Source of the DNA: Enterococcus_D entomosocium
GTDB lineage: Bacteria > Bacillota > Bacilli > Lactobacillales > Enterococcaceae
Assembly: GCF_030441895.1 (NCBI RefSeq)
Contig: NZ_JARJAS010000005.1
Reading direction: 5' to 3' (one strand)
DNA: 64,000 nt
Shown: in pieces, positions 35,448 through 44,307 of the stretch
Numbering within the stretch: position 1 is the stretch's first letter
Layout of the letters: every line of letters starts with the position of its first letter
Notes under the pieces: generated by a model
Seen by the model: only the letters and a program-made list of their open reading frames with translations
Told to the model about the DNA's origin: nothing
Databases searched by the model: none
Program-made: the position numbers and the translations under genes

Positions 35448-37214
35448 TTAGTCACTTTCCGTCTTTTCGTATTCAGAAAGCAATGCTAAAAAGGCATCGC
35501 CATACTTATCCAATTTGTTTTGGCCAACCCCTTTGATCTGTAAAAAATCGATCGGCGTTTTTGGCTGAACTTCCGCCAATTCTCGCAGTGTTTTATCAGA
35601 AAAAACGACATACGGCGGCAAATTTTGTTCTTGTGCGAGATTCAATCGTAAGGTGCGCAGTTGATCGAACAGTTCATCATCAACCACTAACTGTTTGACT
35701 TTGGTTTGTTTTCTATAAACTTTTGCTTTTCCAAGCAACACATCAATCCCCGCATTGGTTACACTTAACAAAGGGTATTGCCCTTCTGACGGCAAAAGAT
35801 ACCCTGATGCTGTTAAATAATCGATCAGCTGATTGACTTCCTTTTGAGACCAATCTTTCATTAATCCATAAGTTGGTAACTTTTCAAAGCCCCACTGTTT
35901 GACTTTTTGGTCGCCAGAGCCCGTTAGCACTTTCCCCACCAAGGCTTTCCCGAAGCGTTCGCCCATTCGTTTCACACATGACAACACTTTTTGTGTATCC
36001 ACTGTGATATCCACTTGTTCTCTTTCATCAAGGCAATTGCTGCAACGACCGCAATCGGAACCATCTTCTCCAAAATAACGCAAAATATAGCGCTGTAAGC
36101 ACAGTTGGGTATGTCCGTATTGGCTCATCTCCCGCAATTTCAAGTATTCGTTTTGGCGATAAAGAATATCTGATTCGGATTGATCGATAAAGAATTGCTG
36201 AATCTGCATGTCTTGTGGAGCATAAAGTAAGATCGCATCACTGGGTTCGCCGTCTCGTCCGGCACGCCCGGCTTCCTGATAATAAGACTCCAAATTTCCA
36301 GGTATCTGGGCATGGATCACGAAACGGACATTGCTTTTGTTGATTCCCATCCCGAATGCATTGGTCGCTACCATCACTTGCAGGCGGTCATAAAGAAATT
36401 CTTCTTGGAAAAATGAGCGCTCTTCTTCTGAAAGTCCGCCATGGTAATACCCGACGGACACGCGTTCATGTTTCAACAGGTGATAGATCCGTTCCACTTC
36501 CTTGCGGGTACTGGCGTAAATGATACCTGATTGTCCTTGGTTCATTTTCAAATACGTTGTGATGTAGGTATCTTTTTGATCCTTGACGACTTGAAAAGCC
36601 AAATTTTCCCGAGCAAACCCGGTTTTGACTTGATTTTCTGCCGGAATTGAAAGTAAGTTTTCGATGTCTTCGGCAACTTTGGGTGTAGCTGTCGCGGTAA
36701 GGGCAACGATCGTTGGCTTCTGCTCCCAGTTTTCGATCGTTTCGGCGAGTCGCAGATAGCTCGGGCGAAAATCATGTCCCCATTGGGAAATACAGTGGGC
36801 TTCATCAACGGCCAATAAAGCGATCGGCATCTGCCGCAATGAGTAGCGGAAAGATTCTGAGTCTAAGCGTTCTGGCGAAACATAAAGCAGTTTGATTCGC
36901 CCTTGGCGTGCTTCTTGCAAGCGTTGATTGATCTGTGCTCCTGTCAAGGAAGAATTGATATACGCTGCTGGGATCCCCATATCAACGAGGCTATCTACTT
37001 GGTCTTTCATTAATGAAATCAAAGGGGAGATGACCAAGGTCACTCCATCCAGCAAGAGCGCTGGCAATTGATAACAAATGGATTTCCCTCCACCTGTGGG
37101 CATGATTCCCAAAACATTTTGTTGTGTTAAAATAGATTGAATAATCGTCTCTTGACCTTCACGAAACTGTGAATAGCCAAAATGTTCTTTTAAGACTGTT
37201 TGAATAGTTTGCAT
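35448..37214 (-). CDS. recQ: ATP-dependent DNA helicase RecQ
   Basis: A 3'-5' DNA helicase for recombination and repair. The 588-residue protein has Walker A in MPTGGGKSICYQLP, the DEAH box AVDEAHCISQWGHDFR, motif VI QEAGRAGRDGEPS, the four-cysteine zinc site spanning CLQRYILRYFGE to DCGRCSNCLDE, a winged-helix domain and a C-terminal HRDC domain (PPYVVFSDKTLRELAEVQP). Length is normal. GAGGG precedes the ATG. Confidence 0.95.
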   Translation of the reverse strand: MQTIQTVLKEHFGYSQFREGQETIIQSILTQQNVLGIMPTGGGKSICYQLPALLLDGVTLVISPLISLMKDQVDSLVDMGIPAAYINSSLTGAQINQRLQEARQGRIKLLYVSPERLDSESFRYSLRQMPIALLAVDEAHCISQWGHDFRPSYLRLAETIENWEQKPTIVALTATATPKVAEDIENLLSIPAENQVKTGFARENLAFQVVKDQKDTYITTYLKMNQGQSGIIYASTRKEVERIYHLLKHERVSVGYYHGGLSEEERSFFQEEFLYDRLQVMVATNAFGMGINKSNVRFVIHAQIPGNLESYYQEAGRAGRDGEPSDAILLYAPQDMQIQQFFIDQSESDILYRQNEYLKLREMSQYGHTQLCLQRYILRYFGEDGSDCGRCSNCLDEREQVDITVDTQKVLSCVKRMGERFGKALVGKVLTGSGDQKVKQWGFEKLPTYGLMKDWSQKEVNQLIDYLTASGYLLPSEGQYPLLSVTNAGIDVLLGKAKVYRKQTKVKQLVVDDELFDQLRTLRLNLAQEQNLPPYVVFSDKTLRELAEVQPKTPIDFLQIKGVGQNKLDKYGDAFLALLSEYEKTESD

Positions 37215-37332
37215 AATACCCTCTTTTCCATTTCCTTATTATACGCAATTAAGTACGCAAAGAAAACGGCATTAAGAGAACTTTCGCTTTTTATTCGCTT
37301 TTCAATGAAATCAAACAAAGGAGTCTTCTACT

Positions 37333-38448
37333 ATGAAAAAAGTTATGATTATCGGCAGTGGGATCATCGGTTTGACCCTCGCCAATTATCTTGATAAAAC
37401 CAAATTTGACGTGACTGTCATTGATTCCCTCATCGGTCAAGCAACATCTGCCAGCGCTGGCATCATTTCCCCTTGGTTATCCAAACGCCGCAATAAAAAA
37501 TGGTACCAGTTAGCACAAGACGGAGCCGCTTTCTTCCCGAAATTGGTACGGGATTTTGCTTTAGATGAATCCATCTATGCCCCATGTGGCACTTTAGTAG
37601 TGCGACCAGAAAAGGCGCTTCAAGAACTGGCAGAATTAGCTGAAAATCGACGTAAGGCGGCACCAGGAATCGGCGAAATCGACTTACTGACGGGCTCACA
37701 AACCAAAGAGGTATTGCCATTACTAAAAGAAATGCCCTCTTTACGAATCACAGGCGGTGGCCGCTTAGATGGTCAGGCTTATCTTGCCCACTTAAAAGCA
37801 AACGCTCAGCAGCAGCAAGTGACTTTTATTGAAGAAAAAGCTGAGATCGTCAGAACCGACAACCATTGGCAAATCAAAACCAAGGATCACTTTCTTGAAA
37901 CCGAGATTCTTTGCCTGACAGCTGGACCGGGATTACTAGACTTGTTATCACCTTTAGGGTATCAGGTTGATATCCGTCCGCAAAAAGGCCAGTTGCTCTC
38001 TTTTGCCACCAACCTGCCGACAAACAGTTGGCCGGTCGCCATGCTAGAAGGCGAAGGCGACTTGATTCCCTTCTCTAATGGTCAAATTTTATTAGGCGCT
38101 ACTCATGAAAATGATGCTGGTTGGGATTTGACACCTACTGAAGCAGCCCAACAGCAATTGATGACAGGAATCGGTGCTTTTCTTGAAGACCCCGAAGCAC
38201 TCTTTGCTGCCCCAATGACTATGCGAGTCGGCACACGCGCTTACACCTCTGATTTTGCGCCTTTCTTTGGGGAAGTGCCTGATGAAACGAATTTGTTCGC
38301 CGCCAGCGGGCTAGGTTCTTCCGGTTTAACGACGGGACCTTACATCGGTTATCTTCTAGCAAATCGGATCAATGAGGTACATGCGCAACCAACAGACTTC
38401 TCGTGCTACACCAAACCGATGACAGAGTATATCAAGAAGCGCCTTTGA
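37333..38448 (+). CDS. FAD-dependent oxidoreductase (DadA/glycine oxidase family)
   Basis: A 371-residue DAO-family flavoprotein with the N-terminal FAD motif IGSGIIGLTLANYLDKT, ASAGIISPWLSKRRNKKWY, and the C-terminal FAAASGLGSSGLTTGPYIGYLL. It probably oxidises an amino acid or amine (D-amino acid dehydrogenase or glycine/sarcosine oxidase type). The substrate cannot be set from sequence. GGAG lies nine bases before the ATG. It stands alone, divergent from recQ. Confidence 0.82.
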   Translation: MKKVMIIGSGIIGLTLANYLDKTKFDVTVIDSLIGQATSASAGIISPWLSKRRNKKWYQLAQDGAAFFPKLVRDFALDESIYAPCGTLVVRPEKALQELAELAENRRKAAPGIGEIDLLTGSQTKEVLPLLKEMPSLRITGGGRLDGQAYLAHLKANAQQQQVTFIEEKAEIVRTDNHWQIKTKDHFLETEILCLTAGPGLLDLLSPLGYQVDIRPQKGQLLSFATNLPTNSWPVAMLEGEGDLIPFSNGQILLGATHENDAGWDLTPTEAAQQQLMTGIGAFLEDPEALFAAPMTMRVGTRAYTSDFAPFFGEVPDETNLFAASGLGSSGLTTGPYIGYLLANRINEVHAQPTDFSCYTKPMTEYIKKRL

Positions 38449-38460
38449 TAGGAAACCACT

Positions 38461-38494
38461 AAAAAACCACCAGAACCGTTACGGTCTGGTGGTT
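38461..38494. terminator. Hairpin between converging genes
   Basis: AACCACCAGA-A-CCG pairs with CGGTCTGGTGGTT (38465-38478, 38482-38494) with one bulge and a TTA loop. The A run at 38461-38466 gives a T tract on the reverse strand, so it mainly serves the minus-strand gene. Confidence 0.7.
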
Positions 38495-38541
38495 GTGCTG
38501 TTTGATTCTTGTAAAATTACGGACAATTTCCTAACTACTAG

Positions 38542-39552
38542 TTAAACATATTCTCCTGTTTCCCAATAATCGAGTAAAACTTCATTGATGATCTCACGAT
38601 CCAGTGGTTCACGGATATCATCATCAAAGGCATCTTCGATCGGGACATCGCCCACAGCTTTGATACAAACCGGGACGACCGGATTCGGATGATCCTCTGC
38701 TGTCAACACTTTTTCAATCTTGATCTTATGTGTCCAATCTGCCCCCATATCATAAATATAGGTCATGGACTTACAATACTGAAAATCTTGGTCAATAGCG
38801 GACGCATCCGTTGGAACGGAATTGCCTAAGCCGATCGATTTCGAGCCGGCAATAAACAAATACAAATGTTGATTCATCCACTCAAAGGCAATCTGGATCA
38901 AAATATGTAGCTGTTCATAGGTCAGCCCTGCAGGAATAATCAAACGACGCCAAATTGGCGGACGGTATCCTTCTAAATCAATACGGACCTGATAGGCGAC
39001 CGGCGTATCTGCTGCGTCATCAAAGGCCGTATGTTTTGTTGGAAATGGGACGATTTTTGGCGAGATTGCAGCAATCCGTGGGTCATCAACGGGCAATAGA
39101 TCATGTTCTTCGGGATCGGTGTCTTTAATCATTGCTAACATCGCTTCTTTCTTTTCAGCTGACCAAAACTGTGGTTTGGACATCCGAGCGAAAAAGATAG
39201 GTTGTTTTTCAGCCAATACAAAGGCAATTTCTAGGTATTGCGATTTGGTAATATGCTTTTCTTTATACATGCAGTAATAAAAGTCTTCAATGGCTGTTTT
39301 GGCAAACGGAAGAAAATTTAGACTGTACGGTACTTCTTGAGGCAGCATTTCAGTATATACCCATTCAACAAAGACTTTGTCTTTTAGTTTGGTCATGCCG
39401 CCATCTGTTTCCGCGCAAAAGATCAAGTAAAAAACAGGATCTAAGTAATGCTCAAGATCGTCGTCACTAACCACACTGGGTCCGCCATACAAATCAACGT
39501 GATCCATCATCCGGTCAATCACTTTCGCTAATTTCTTCAATGTTTTTTCCAA
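38542..39552 (-). CDS. Plasmid pRiA4b ORF-3-like protein
   Basis: About 336 residues. The C-terminal half from about residue 185 is a pRiA4b ORF-3 domain: YQVRIDLEGYRPPIWRRLII, LTYEQLHILIQIAFEWMNQHLY, and YIYDMGADWTHKIKIEKVL. The N-terminal part is unrecognised. The function of the family is unknown. A longer reading from 39684 would run into adcA. The favoured start is TTG at 39552, ten bases after GGAAGGAG. That ribosome site lies in the stem of the adcA terminator, which suggests limited or regulated translation. Confidence 0.7.
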   Translation of the reverse strand: MEKTLKKLAKVIDRMMDHVDLYGGPSVVSDDDLEHYLDPVFYLIFCAETDGGMTKLKDKVFVEWVYTEMLPQEVPYSLNFLPFAKTAIEDFYYCMYKEKHITKSQYLEIAFVLAEKQPIFFARMSKPQFWSAEKKEAMLAMIKDTDPEEHDLLPVDDPRIAAISPKIVPFPTKHTAFDDAADTPVAYQVRIDLEGYRPPIWRRLIIPAGLTYEQLHILIQIAFEWMNQHLYLFIAGSKSIGLGNSVPTDASAIDQDFQYCKSMTYIYDMGADWTHKIKIEKVLTAEDHPNPVVPVCIKAVGDVPIEDAFDDDIREPLDREIINEVLLDYWETGEYV

Positions 39553-39600
39553 AAAAATCTCGCTCCTTCCTATCAAGTTTACTTTGACGAAAAGAGCGAG
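39551..39600 (-). terminator. adcA terminator that contains the next gene's ribosome site
   Basis: Reverse strand: CTCGCTC (39594-39600) pairs with GAGCGAG (39559-39565), followed by A and seven Ts. The string GGAAGGAG used by the downstream gene spans the loop and the 3' arm, and its TTG start lies at the end of the T run. Confidence 0.6.
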
Positions 39601-39617
39601 GATTGTCAATCTTTTTT

Positions 39618-41168
39618 TTAATGGGAGAGCATTTCCTGTGCAATTTCTAATCCGCTCATCCCCGTTGGGTAATAGGTCGGCCAATGCTCCATTTCCTCTA
39701 GTAACGCTTCATGACTCTCGTTGCCAAAGTAGATATGGAAATGATGTGAAGCACCTGGTGCGATCATATGGTCGCTAAATTGGATATATTTGAACGCCGC
39801 ATCTTCATCGGTGCTTTCAAATAAGAAGCGTACGCCACGATTACCAGCTGAGTAGTTCAAAACCTCTTTGCCAGTATACACATACTTAGCTTCTTTCTCT
39901 GTACCATCATCAAAAATAAATGTCATTGTATTGTCTGTGATCTTGATCTGAGCAACATCCGTTTGATACCCTGTCGTATAATACTCTTTGTATTCGTCAG
40001 CCGTCATTTTCTTGTCCATTTTTGCTTTATAATCAAACACTTGATCCAATGTTCCGTCTTGTAAAAATGGGTAAACGGATTGCCAGTCTCCTGCCCAGTC
40101 AGATAAAGGACGGTCTTGTACATCGGCATCCTCAAAGTAGCCGTTATAAACTGTTTTTTCTTTTTCGGCTTCAGCCATTTCTTTGTCATTTGCTACATCG
40201 GTGGTTTTTCTCAAGGCATCGCGGTTTTGCTCCATAATTGAAATGTAGTCTTCCCCGTTATCCATCTGCTCTTGGGTCAAGCCTTCTAATGGATTCAAAA
40301 CAGCCAGTTCGACTCCTGCTTCTGACGCTAACGTCCGGGCAATGCTGTCTTTGGCATTTTCTTCAAAATAGATCGTCTGAATGCCTGTTTCTTGAACGAA
40401 CTCTTTTAGTTCTGCGATCCGTGAAGCGGAAGGCTCTTCACTTGGTGAAAGACCGGAGATCGGAACTTGGGTCAATCCGTATTCTAAAGCTAAATAACCA
40501 AAAGCGGCGTGCTGCGTTACAAAATGATTTTGCGCCGGATTGCTAAATGCTTCTTCATACGATTCATGAAGATCTTGTAACTGTGCTAAATAATTTGCAG
40601 CATTTTCAGCAAAGGCTGTCGCTTTCGCTGGATAAGCCTCACTCAACTGGTCACGGATCGCCTCTACTTGTTTCATGGCTAAGCTTGGGGCTAACCAGAC
40701 ATGGGGATCTAATTCATGAGAATGACCATCATCGTCGTGGTCATGATCGTGATCGTGGTCGTGGTCATCGTCACCGGGTAACAGGACCATTCCTTCTGTG
40801 GCTTTAACCACTGTCACATCCCCGTCATTTAACGTGGCTTCAATCGAAGGAACCCACATTTCCATGTTCTCGTTGTTGTAGACGAAAACATCCGCATCTT
40901 GGATCTTTGCCATATCTTTTGCAGAAGGTTCATAATCGTGGGAATCAGTGCCCGCGGGCATCAATAATTCAACCTCCCCTTCATCCCCTACAACTTGACG
41001 AGTAAAATCATACATCGGATAAAACGTAGCCATGACCTGGATTTGTTCATTATCAGAAGCAGCGTTGCCTGATTGTTCAGTTGCATCAGAGCCTCCTTGT
41101 CCACAGGCCGCCAAAGCTAGGGCTACTGTTGATAACATCGTTATTTTAAAAAACTTCTTCATTTTCAA
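39618..41168 (-). CDS. adcA: Zinc ABC transporter lipoprotein AdcA with fused ZinT domain
   Basis: Captures Zn2+ outside the membrane for the AdcBC importer. Signal peptide with lipobox ALAAC, a ZnuA-like cluster A-I domain with an His/Asp-rich loop near residue 120 (HDHDHDHDHDDDGHSHE) and the DPHVWL and YFEENAKDS blocks, then a C-terminal ZinT domain of about 180 residues (TVYNGYFEDADVQDRPLSDW ... SHHFHIYFGNES). About 516 residues. TTG at 41168 has AAGGAG six bases upstream; ATG at 41162 is the alternative. No adcB or adcC is adjacent. Confidence 0.93.
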   Translation of the reverse strand: MKMKKFFKITMLSTVALALAACGQGGSDATEQSGNAASDNEQIQVMATFYPMYDFTRQVVGDEGEVELLMPAGTDSHDYEPSAKDMAKIQDADVFVYNNENMEMWVPSIEATLNDGDVTVVKATEGMVLLPGDDDHDHDHDHDHDDDGHSHELDPHVWLAPSLAMKQVEAIRDQLSEAYPAKATAFAENAANYLAQLQDLHESYEEAFSNPAQNHFVTQHAAFGYLALEYGLTQVPISGLSPSEEPSASRIAELKEFVQETGIQTIYFEENAKDSIARTLASEAGVELAVLNPLEGLTQEQMDNGEDYISIMEQNRDALRKTTDVANDKEMAEAEKEKTVYNGYFEDADVQDRPLSDWAGDWQSVYPFLQDGTLDQVFDYKAKMDKKMTADEYKEYYTTGYQTDVAQIKITDNTMTFIFDDGTEKEAKYVYTGKEVLNYSAGNRGVRFLFESTDEDAAFKYIQFSDHMIAPGASHHFHIYFGNESHEALLEEMEHWPTYYPTGMSGLEIAQEMLSH

Positions 41169-41220
41169 AATACACTCCTTTTTATTTTTCCATATTTCCT
41201 TTTCCTCGGCAAAACACTGA

Positions 41221-41265
41221 TAAATCAATTACGATTTACAAAAACAAAACGTAACGTTTACGTTT
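41221..41265. promoter_or_regulatory. Zur-like operators in the adcA leader
   Basis: TAAATCAATTACGATTTA (41221-41238) carries a perfect half of the Zur box (ATTACGATTT) and a degenerate other half. AAACGTAACGTTTACGTTT (41247-41265) is a second imperfect palindrome. Both lie downstream of the promoter, fitting zinc-dependent repression. They do not match the AdcR motif TTAAC-NN-GTTAA. Confidence 0.55.
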
Positions 41266-41280
41266 TACCATCGGTTTTCT

Positions 41281-41309
41281 ACTTTACACAACTATTTACC
41301 CCTTGTCAA
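41281..41309 (-). promoter_or_regulatory. Promoter of adcA
   Basis: Reverse strand: TTGACA (41304-41309), 17-bp spacer, TAAAGT (41281-41286). Confidence 0.75.
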
Positions 41310-41435
41310 CAGCTTTTCAATATGTTTTTTTATATGTAAAAACTTTCATATGTACCACTGCTGATATCATTATTAACTTACTGAATGGATCGGTTGATTC
41401 GGCAACAATCGGCAAATGACGAAAATTGCTATCTA

Positions 41436-41464
41436 TTGTCCTTTGTCGCCTCCTGTGCTACACT
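41436..41464 (+). promoter_or_regulatory. Promoter of the TPP leader
   Basis: TTGTCC (41436-41441), 17-bp spacer, TACACT (41459-41464). The aptamer begins about 27 bp downstream. Confidence 0.65.
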
Positions 41465-41490
41465 CGAGGGGTAATTGAATACAAGATTAT

Positions 41491-41573
41491 CCACTAGGGG
41501 CGCTTTATGCTGAGATAGACGTATGTCTGGTCCCTTAGAACCTGATTTGGTTAGTACCAACGTAGGGAAGTGG
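41491..41573 (+). ncRNA. TPP riboswitch (THI element) aptamer
   Basis: Conserved blocks occur in order: GGGGCGC, GCTGAGA, the variable P3a arm (TAGACGTATGTCTGG), CCCTTAGAACCTGAT and GGTTAGTACC, then CGTAGGGAAGTGG. P1 is closed by CCACT and AGTGG. Thiamine pyrophosphate binding should switch off the downstream ykoFEDC genes through the terminator at 41590. Confidence 0.95.
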
Positions 41574-41589
41574 CAGCGCATGATTTTTC

Positions 41590-41644
41590 GCGTTCCCATT
41601 TTTTCTGTCTACGTGTGGATAGAAAAAGGAGGAACGCTTTTTTT
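41590..41644 (+). terminator. TPP riboswitch expression-platform terminator
   Basis: GCGTTCC (41590-41596) pairs with GGAACGC (41631-41637), with an inner stem TTTTTCTGTC/GGATAGAAAAA, followed by seven Ts. It ends 35 bp before ykoF. Confidence 0.88.
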
Positions 41645-41679
41645 GTAGACAGAAAAACCATCGAGAGGAGAAGAGAAAA

Positions 41680-42303
41680 ATGACAAATGAACCAATCGCC
41701 TGTGCGGCAGATGGGATCGATATCACGGGGTGCCGAGTTAGCTTGTACCCAATGAAAGACCATTTCGCGCAACAAATTTTAACAAGTATCGAAAAAACGA
41801 ATACGAGCGCTGTTTGGCAGCAGACCGATCTGTTCAGTACCCTTTTTCGAGGGGAAGCACCTAGTGTCATAGACGCAGCAGAGGCGCTATTTATCAACGC
41901 CTACGAATCAAAGACACACCTCGTGGGTGAGTTCACTTTTTCCAAAGGCTGTCCCGGAGACACTGCGGGTGACACATTCTTGAATGGCGAACAGGCGCAA
42001 CCCAATAAAGGAAAGAACCTTGCGAATGGTGACTTTTTGGTTGATTGCAAATATTCGTTTTACGTATTTGGCGAAAATCATTATATGGAAGAAATCGCCA
42101 CGATCGTCCAACTGGCAGAGACTCATGGCTTGAGCCCTCGTTCCGCTCACTATGTGACGATGCTGACCGGATCAGCAAGCCAACTCTTTGCGTATTTTGA
42201 AGCCGCATTAGCTTATGCCCATGACCATCTCCCCCACTATGTTCTGGAAGCGACTGTTTCGGTCAATAGCCCTTCAAAAAAGGAGGCGATGCCACATGAC
42301 TAA
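41680..42303 (+). CDS. ykoF: YkoF-type thiamine/HMP-binding protein
   Basis: A 207-residue protein with two similar ligand-binding halves: ITGCRVSLYPMKDHFAQQIL near residue 16 and VDCKYSFYVFGENHYMEEI near residue 121. In Bacillus YkoF binds thiamine or its HMP moiety and belongs to the thiamine-regulated ykoFEDC importer. GGAGAAGAG precedes the ATG. First gene after the TPP riboswitch. It overlaps ykoE by 8 bp. Confidence 0.9.
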   Translation: MTNEPIACAADGIDITGCRVSLYPMKDHFAQQILTSIEKTNTSAVWQQTDLFSTLFRGEAPSVIDAAEALFINAYESKTHLVGEFTFSKGCPGDTAGDTFLNGEQAQPNKGKNLANGDFLVDCKYSFYVFGENHYMEEIATIVQLAETHGLSPRSAHYVTMLTGSASQLFAYFEAALAYAHDHLPHYVLEATVSVNSPSKKEAMPHD

Positions 42304-42898
42304 GTGGGCTTTGAAAGATGTCATCATGGTAGGAATTGCTTCGTTGATTTTTGGCGTGATCTATCTTGGGGCTGTCCATTTCGGATTGTTGTTAGGTACG
42401 CTTCTAACGCCCTTTGGTTTATCTGTCTTAGCCAATGAGTTTATCTTTGGTGTTTGGTTCATGGCGGCAGCTTTTGCCGGATATGTGCTACGTAAGCCGG
42501 GAGCAGCTACGATCACTGAAATGATTGCGGCTCTTTTAGAAGTGTTTATGGGAAATTTTTATGGACCTATCATTTTTATTAGCGGTTTTGTACAGGGGAT
42601 CGGAACAGAAGCCGGCTTTGCATTAGGCCGCTACCGACGCTACGGGTGGTTCCCTTTAGTTACTGGAGCCGTGGGCGCCACGATCACGAGTTTTCTTTGG
42701 GGAATCATTCGGTCAAATTTCATTAACCTACAATGGCAGTTGCTGTTGGCGATCTTTCTTATTCGCTTGCTTTCTTCGTTATTCTTTTCAGCCTTTTTAG
42801 TGAAGATCGTCTGTGACCACCTGACACGGATGGGGGTTCTCAACAGTTACCCCATTGCTGAAGATCAAACGGTCATCGTCAAACGGAAAACCGCATGA
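42296..42898 (+). CDS. ykoE: YkoE, ECF-type S component for HMP/thiamine
   Basis: A 200-residue membrane protein with five or six hydrophobic segments and the ECF substrate-component pattern VLRKPGAATITEMIAALLEV near residue 60, then GNFYGPIIFISGFVQGIG. It gives the importer its specificity for hydroxymethylpyrimidine or thiamine precursor. ATG at 42296 is chosen for the GGAGG twelve bases upstream within ykoF. Its stop overlaps the ykoD start by four bases. Confidence 0.9.
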   Translation: MTKWALKDVIMVGIASLIFGVIYLGAVHFGLLLGTLLTPFGLSVLANEFIFGVWFMAAAFAGYVLRKPGAATITEMIAALLEVFMGNFYGPIIFISGFVQGIGTEAGFALGRYRRYGWFPLVTGAVGATITSFLWGIIRSNFINLQWQLLLAIFLIRLLSSLFFSAFLVKIVCDHLTRMGVLNSYPIAEDQTVIVKRKTA

Positions 42899-44307
42899 GC
42901 CTGTCGGTAAAAAACGGCAGTTTTTTGGTGGATCAAAAGCGACTTGAATTGACTCTGTCTTTGGCCCCTGGTGAAACAAAAGGGATTTATGGTGCTTCAG
43001 GAACAGGAAAAAGCACCCTTTTCCATCTCTTAGCGGGACTAAATGAGAAGGGGTTTGATGGAGGGACGTATACGATTGACGGCCAAACGATGAACCAGCT
43101 TTCCATCCGGGAAAGAAGCACGTCCGTCAGCTTATTGTTTCAAAATCCTGATATGCAATTTTGCATGGCAACACCTCGAGAAGAGTTGCTTTTCTGTTTA
43201 GAGAATCAATGTATTCCCCAAAAAGACATGCCAAACAAAGTGGCTGAAGCTTTGGCATTTTGCGAGATTACTCACCTTGCTGATCAACCTTTCACGACCT
43301 TGTCTGGTGGTGAAAAACAGTTAGCCGCATTGGCTTGTTGTCTGATATTAAAAAGTCGATACTTGCTTTTGGACGAACCCTTTGCCAATTTGGATTCGGA
43401 CACAAGTCAAAAAGTCATACGAAAACTGCAGCAAATCCAACACAAAAATGCTCTTGGTATTTTATTGATCGATCATCAAATCAAAGAGACCGCTAACTGG
43501 GTCGATGAGTGGCTGCTGATTGAAGAGGAATTCAGAACGATCAATCAAGCAGCGCTCCGCCAACTTGATCAGCACCTACGCAAGTCGCTGCCGCTTGTGA
43601 ACATTAAATCGACTTCTAACGAAAAACGGCTTTCATTTCAAAATTTCCGATTACCCATCCGAAACCATGAAATTGTTTTCCCAGATCTTGCCTTTGATAA
43701 GGGCTCACTGATTGGAATCACTGGACGTAGCGGCAGCGGCAAGTCTTCGTTTTTAAAAGCTATTTTACAGCAGCAGGCCTATAAGGGGGATATTTTTTTG
43801 GCAGGTAAACCAATCAAGAAGTATCCGTCACCTTTTCGCTCCATCAGTTGGATCATGCAAAATCCGCAAGACCAATTTTTGGCAGCTACCGTTGCGCAAG
43901 AGCTTAGCCAAGGAAGCGCCCCGACCGAGAGCGACAAACTACTCGAAAAATTGCGTCTGCAAAACAAGAGTGCCCAGTCGCCTTTTCTACTCAGTCAAGG
44001 ACAGCAACGGCGCTTGGCTGTTGCCTCCTTACTGCAGCGCCCGGTCGACCTACTGCTAGTAGACGAGCCGACATATGGTCAAGATGTCACACAAGCTTGG
44101 CAGATCATGGAGCTATTAGCTGCTAAAGCAACCACTGGCACGTTAGTTTTGATCGTTAGTCACGATGTCTTATTGTTGCAACAGTTTTGCTCGCAAATCA
44201 TTGATTTCAATTGCTATCAAAAGGAGGTCGCAGATGCGTACACTCAATCCCACTGTCAAGTTATTCGCCATTTTAGGACTCGCCTTAGTGGTTTCTTTTC
44301 AAAATAA
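42895..44307 (+). CDS. ykoD: YkoD, tandem ECF ATPase
   Basis: A 470-residue ATPase with two complete ABC cassettes that energise the importer. First cassette: Walker A GASGTGKST, Q-loop FQNPDMQF, signature LSGGEKQLAAL, Walker B LLLDEPFANLD. Second cassette: Walker A GRSGSGKSS, signature region LSQGQQRRLAV, Walker B LLLVDEPTYGQD. The C-terminal 25 residues run over the start of ykoC for 74 bp, longer than expected, and may reflect loss of the original stop codon. Confidence 0.92.
   Translation: MSLSVKNGSFLVDQKRLELTLSLAPGETKGIYGASGTGKSTLFHLLAGLNEKGFDGGTYTIDGQTMNQLSIRERSTSVSLLFQNPDMQFCMATPREELLFCLENQCIPQKDMPNKVAEALAFCEITHLADQPFTTLSGGEKQLAALACCLILKSRYLLLDEPFANLDSDTSQKVIRKLQQIQHKNALGILLIDHQIKETANWVDEWLLIEEEFRTINQAALRQLDQHLRKSLPLVNIKSTSNEKRLSFQNFRLPIRNHEIVFPDLAFDKGSLIGITGRSGSGKSSFLKAILQQQAYKGDIFLAGKPIKKYPSPFRSISWIMQNPQDQFLAATVAQELSQGSAPTESDKLLEKLRLQNKSAQSPFLLSQGQQRRLAVASLLQRPVDLLLVDEPTYGQDVTQAWQIMELLAAKATTGTLVLIVSHDVLLLQQFCSQIIDFNCYQKEVADAYTQSHCQVIRHFRTRLSGFFSK

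Noticed and set aside
39553..39684. N-terminal extension of the pRiA4b-like gene up to 39684
   Set aside because: It would be translated from the 3' end of adcA in another frame and has no ribosome site. The TTG at 39552 has one.
40730..40770. Tandem CATGATCGTGATCG-like repeat
   Set aside because: It is the coding sequence of the alternating His-Asp metal loop of AdcA, not an independent repeat array.
41535..41897. Minus-strand frame of 120 codons over the TPP leader and ykoF
   Set aside because: Antisense to a clear riboswitch and a recognised gene, with no ribosome site and no similarity.
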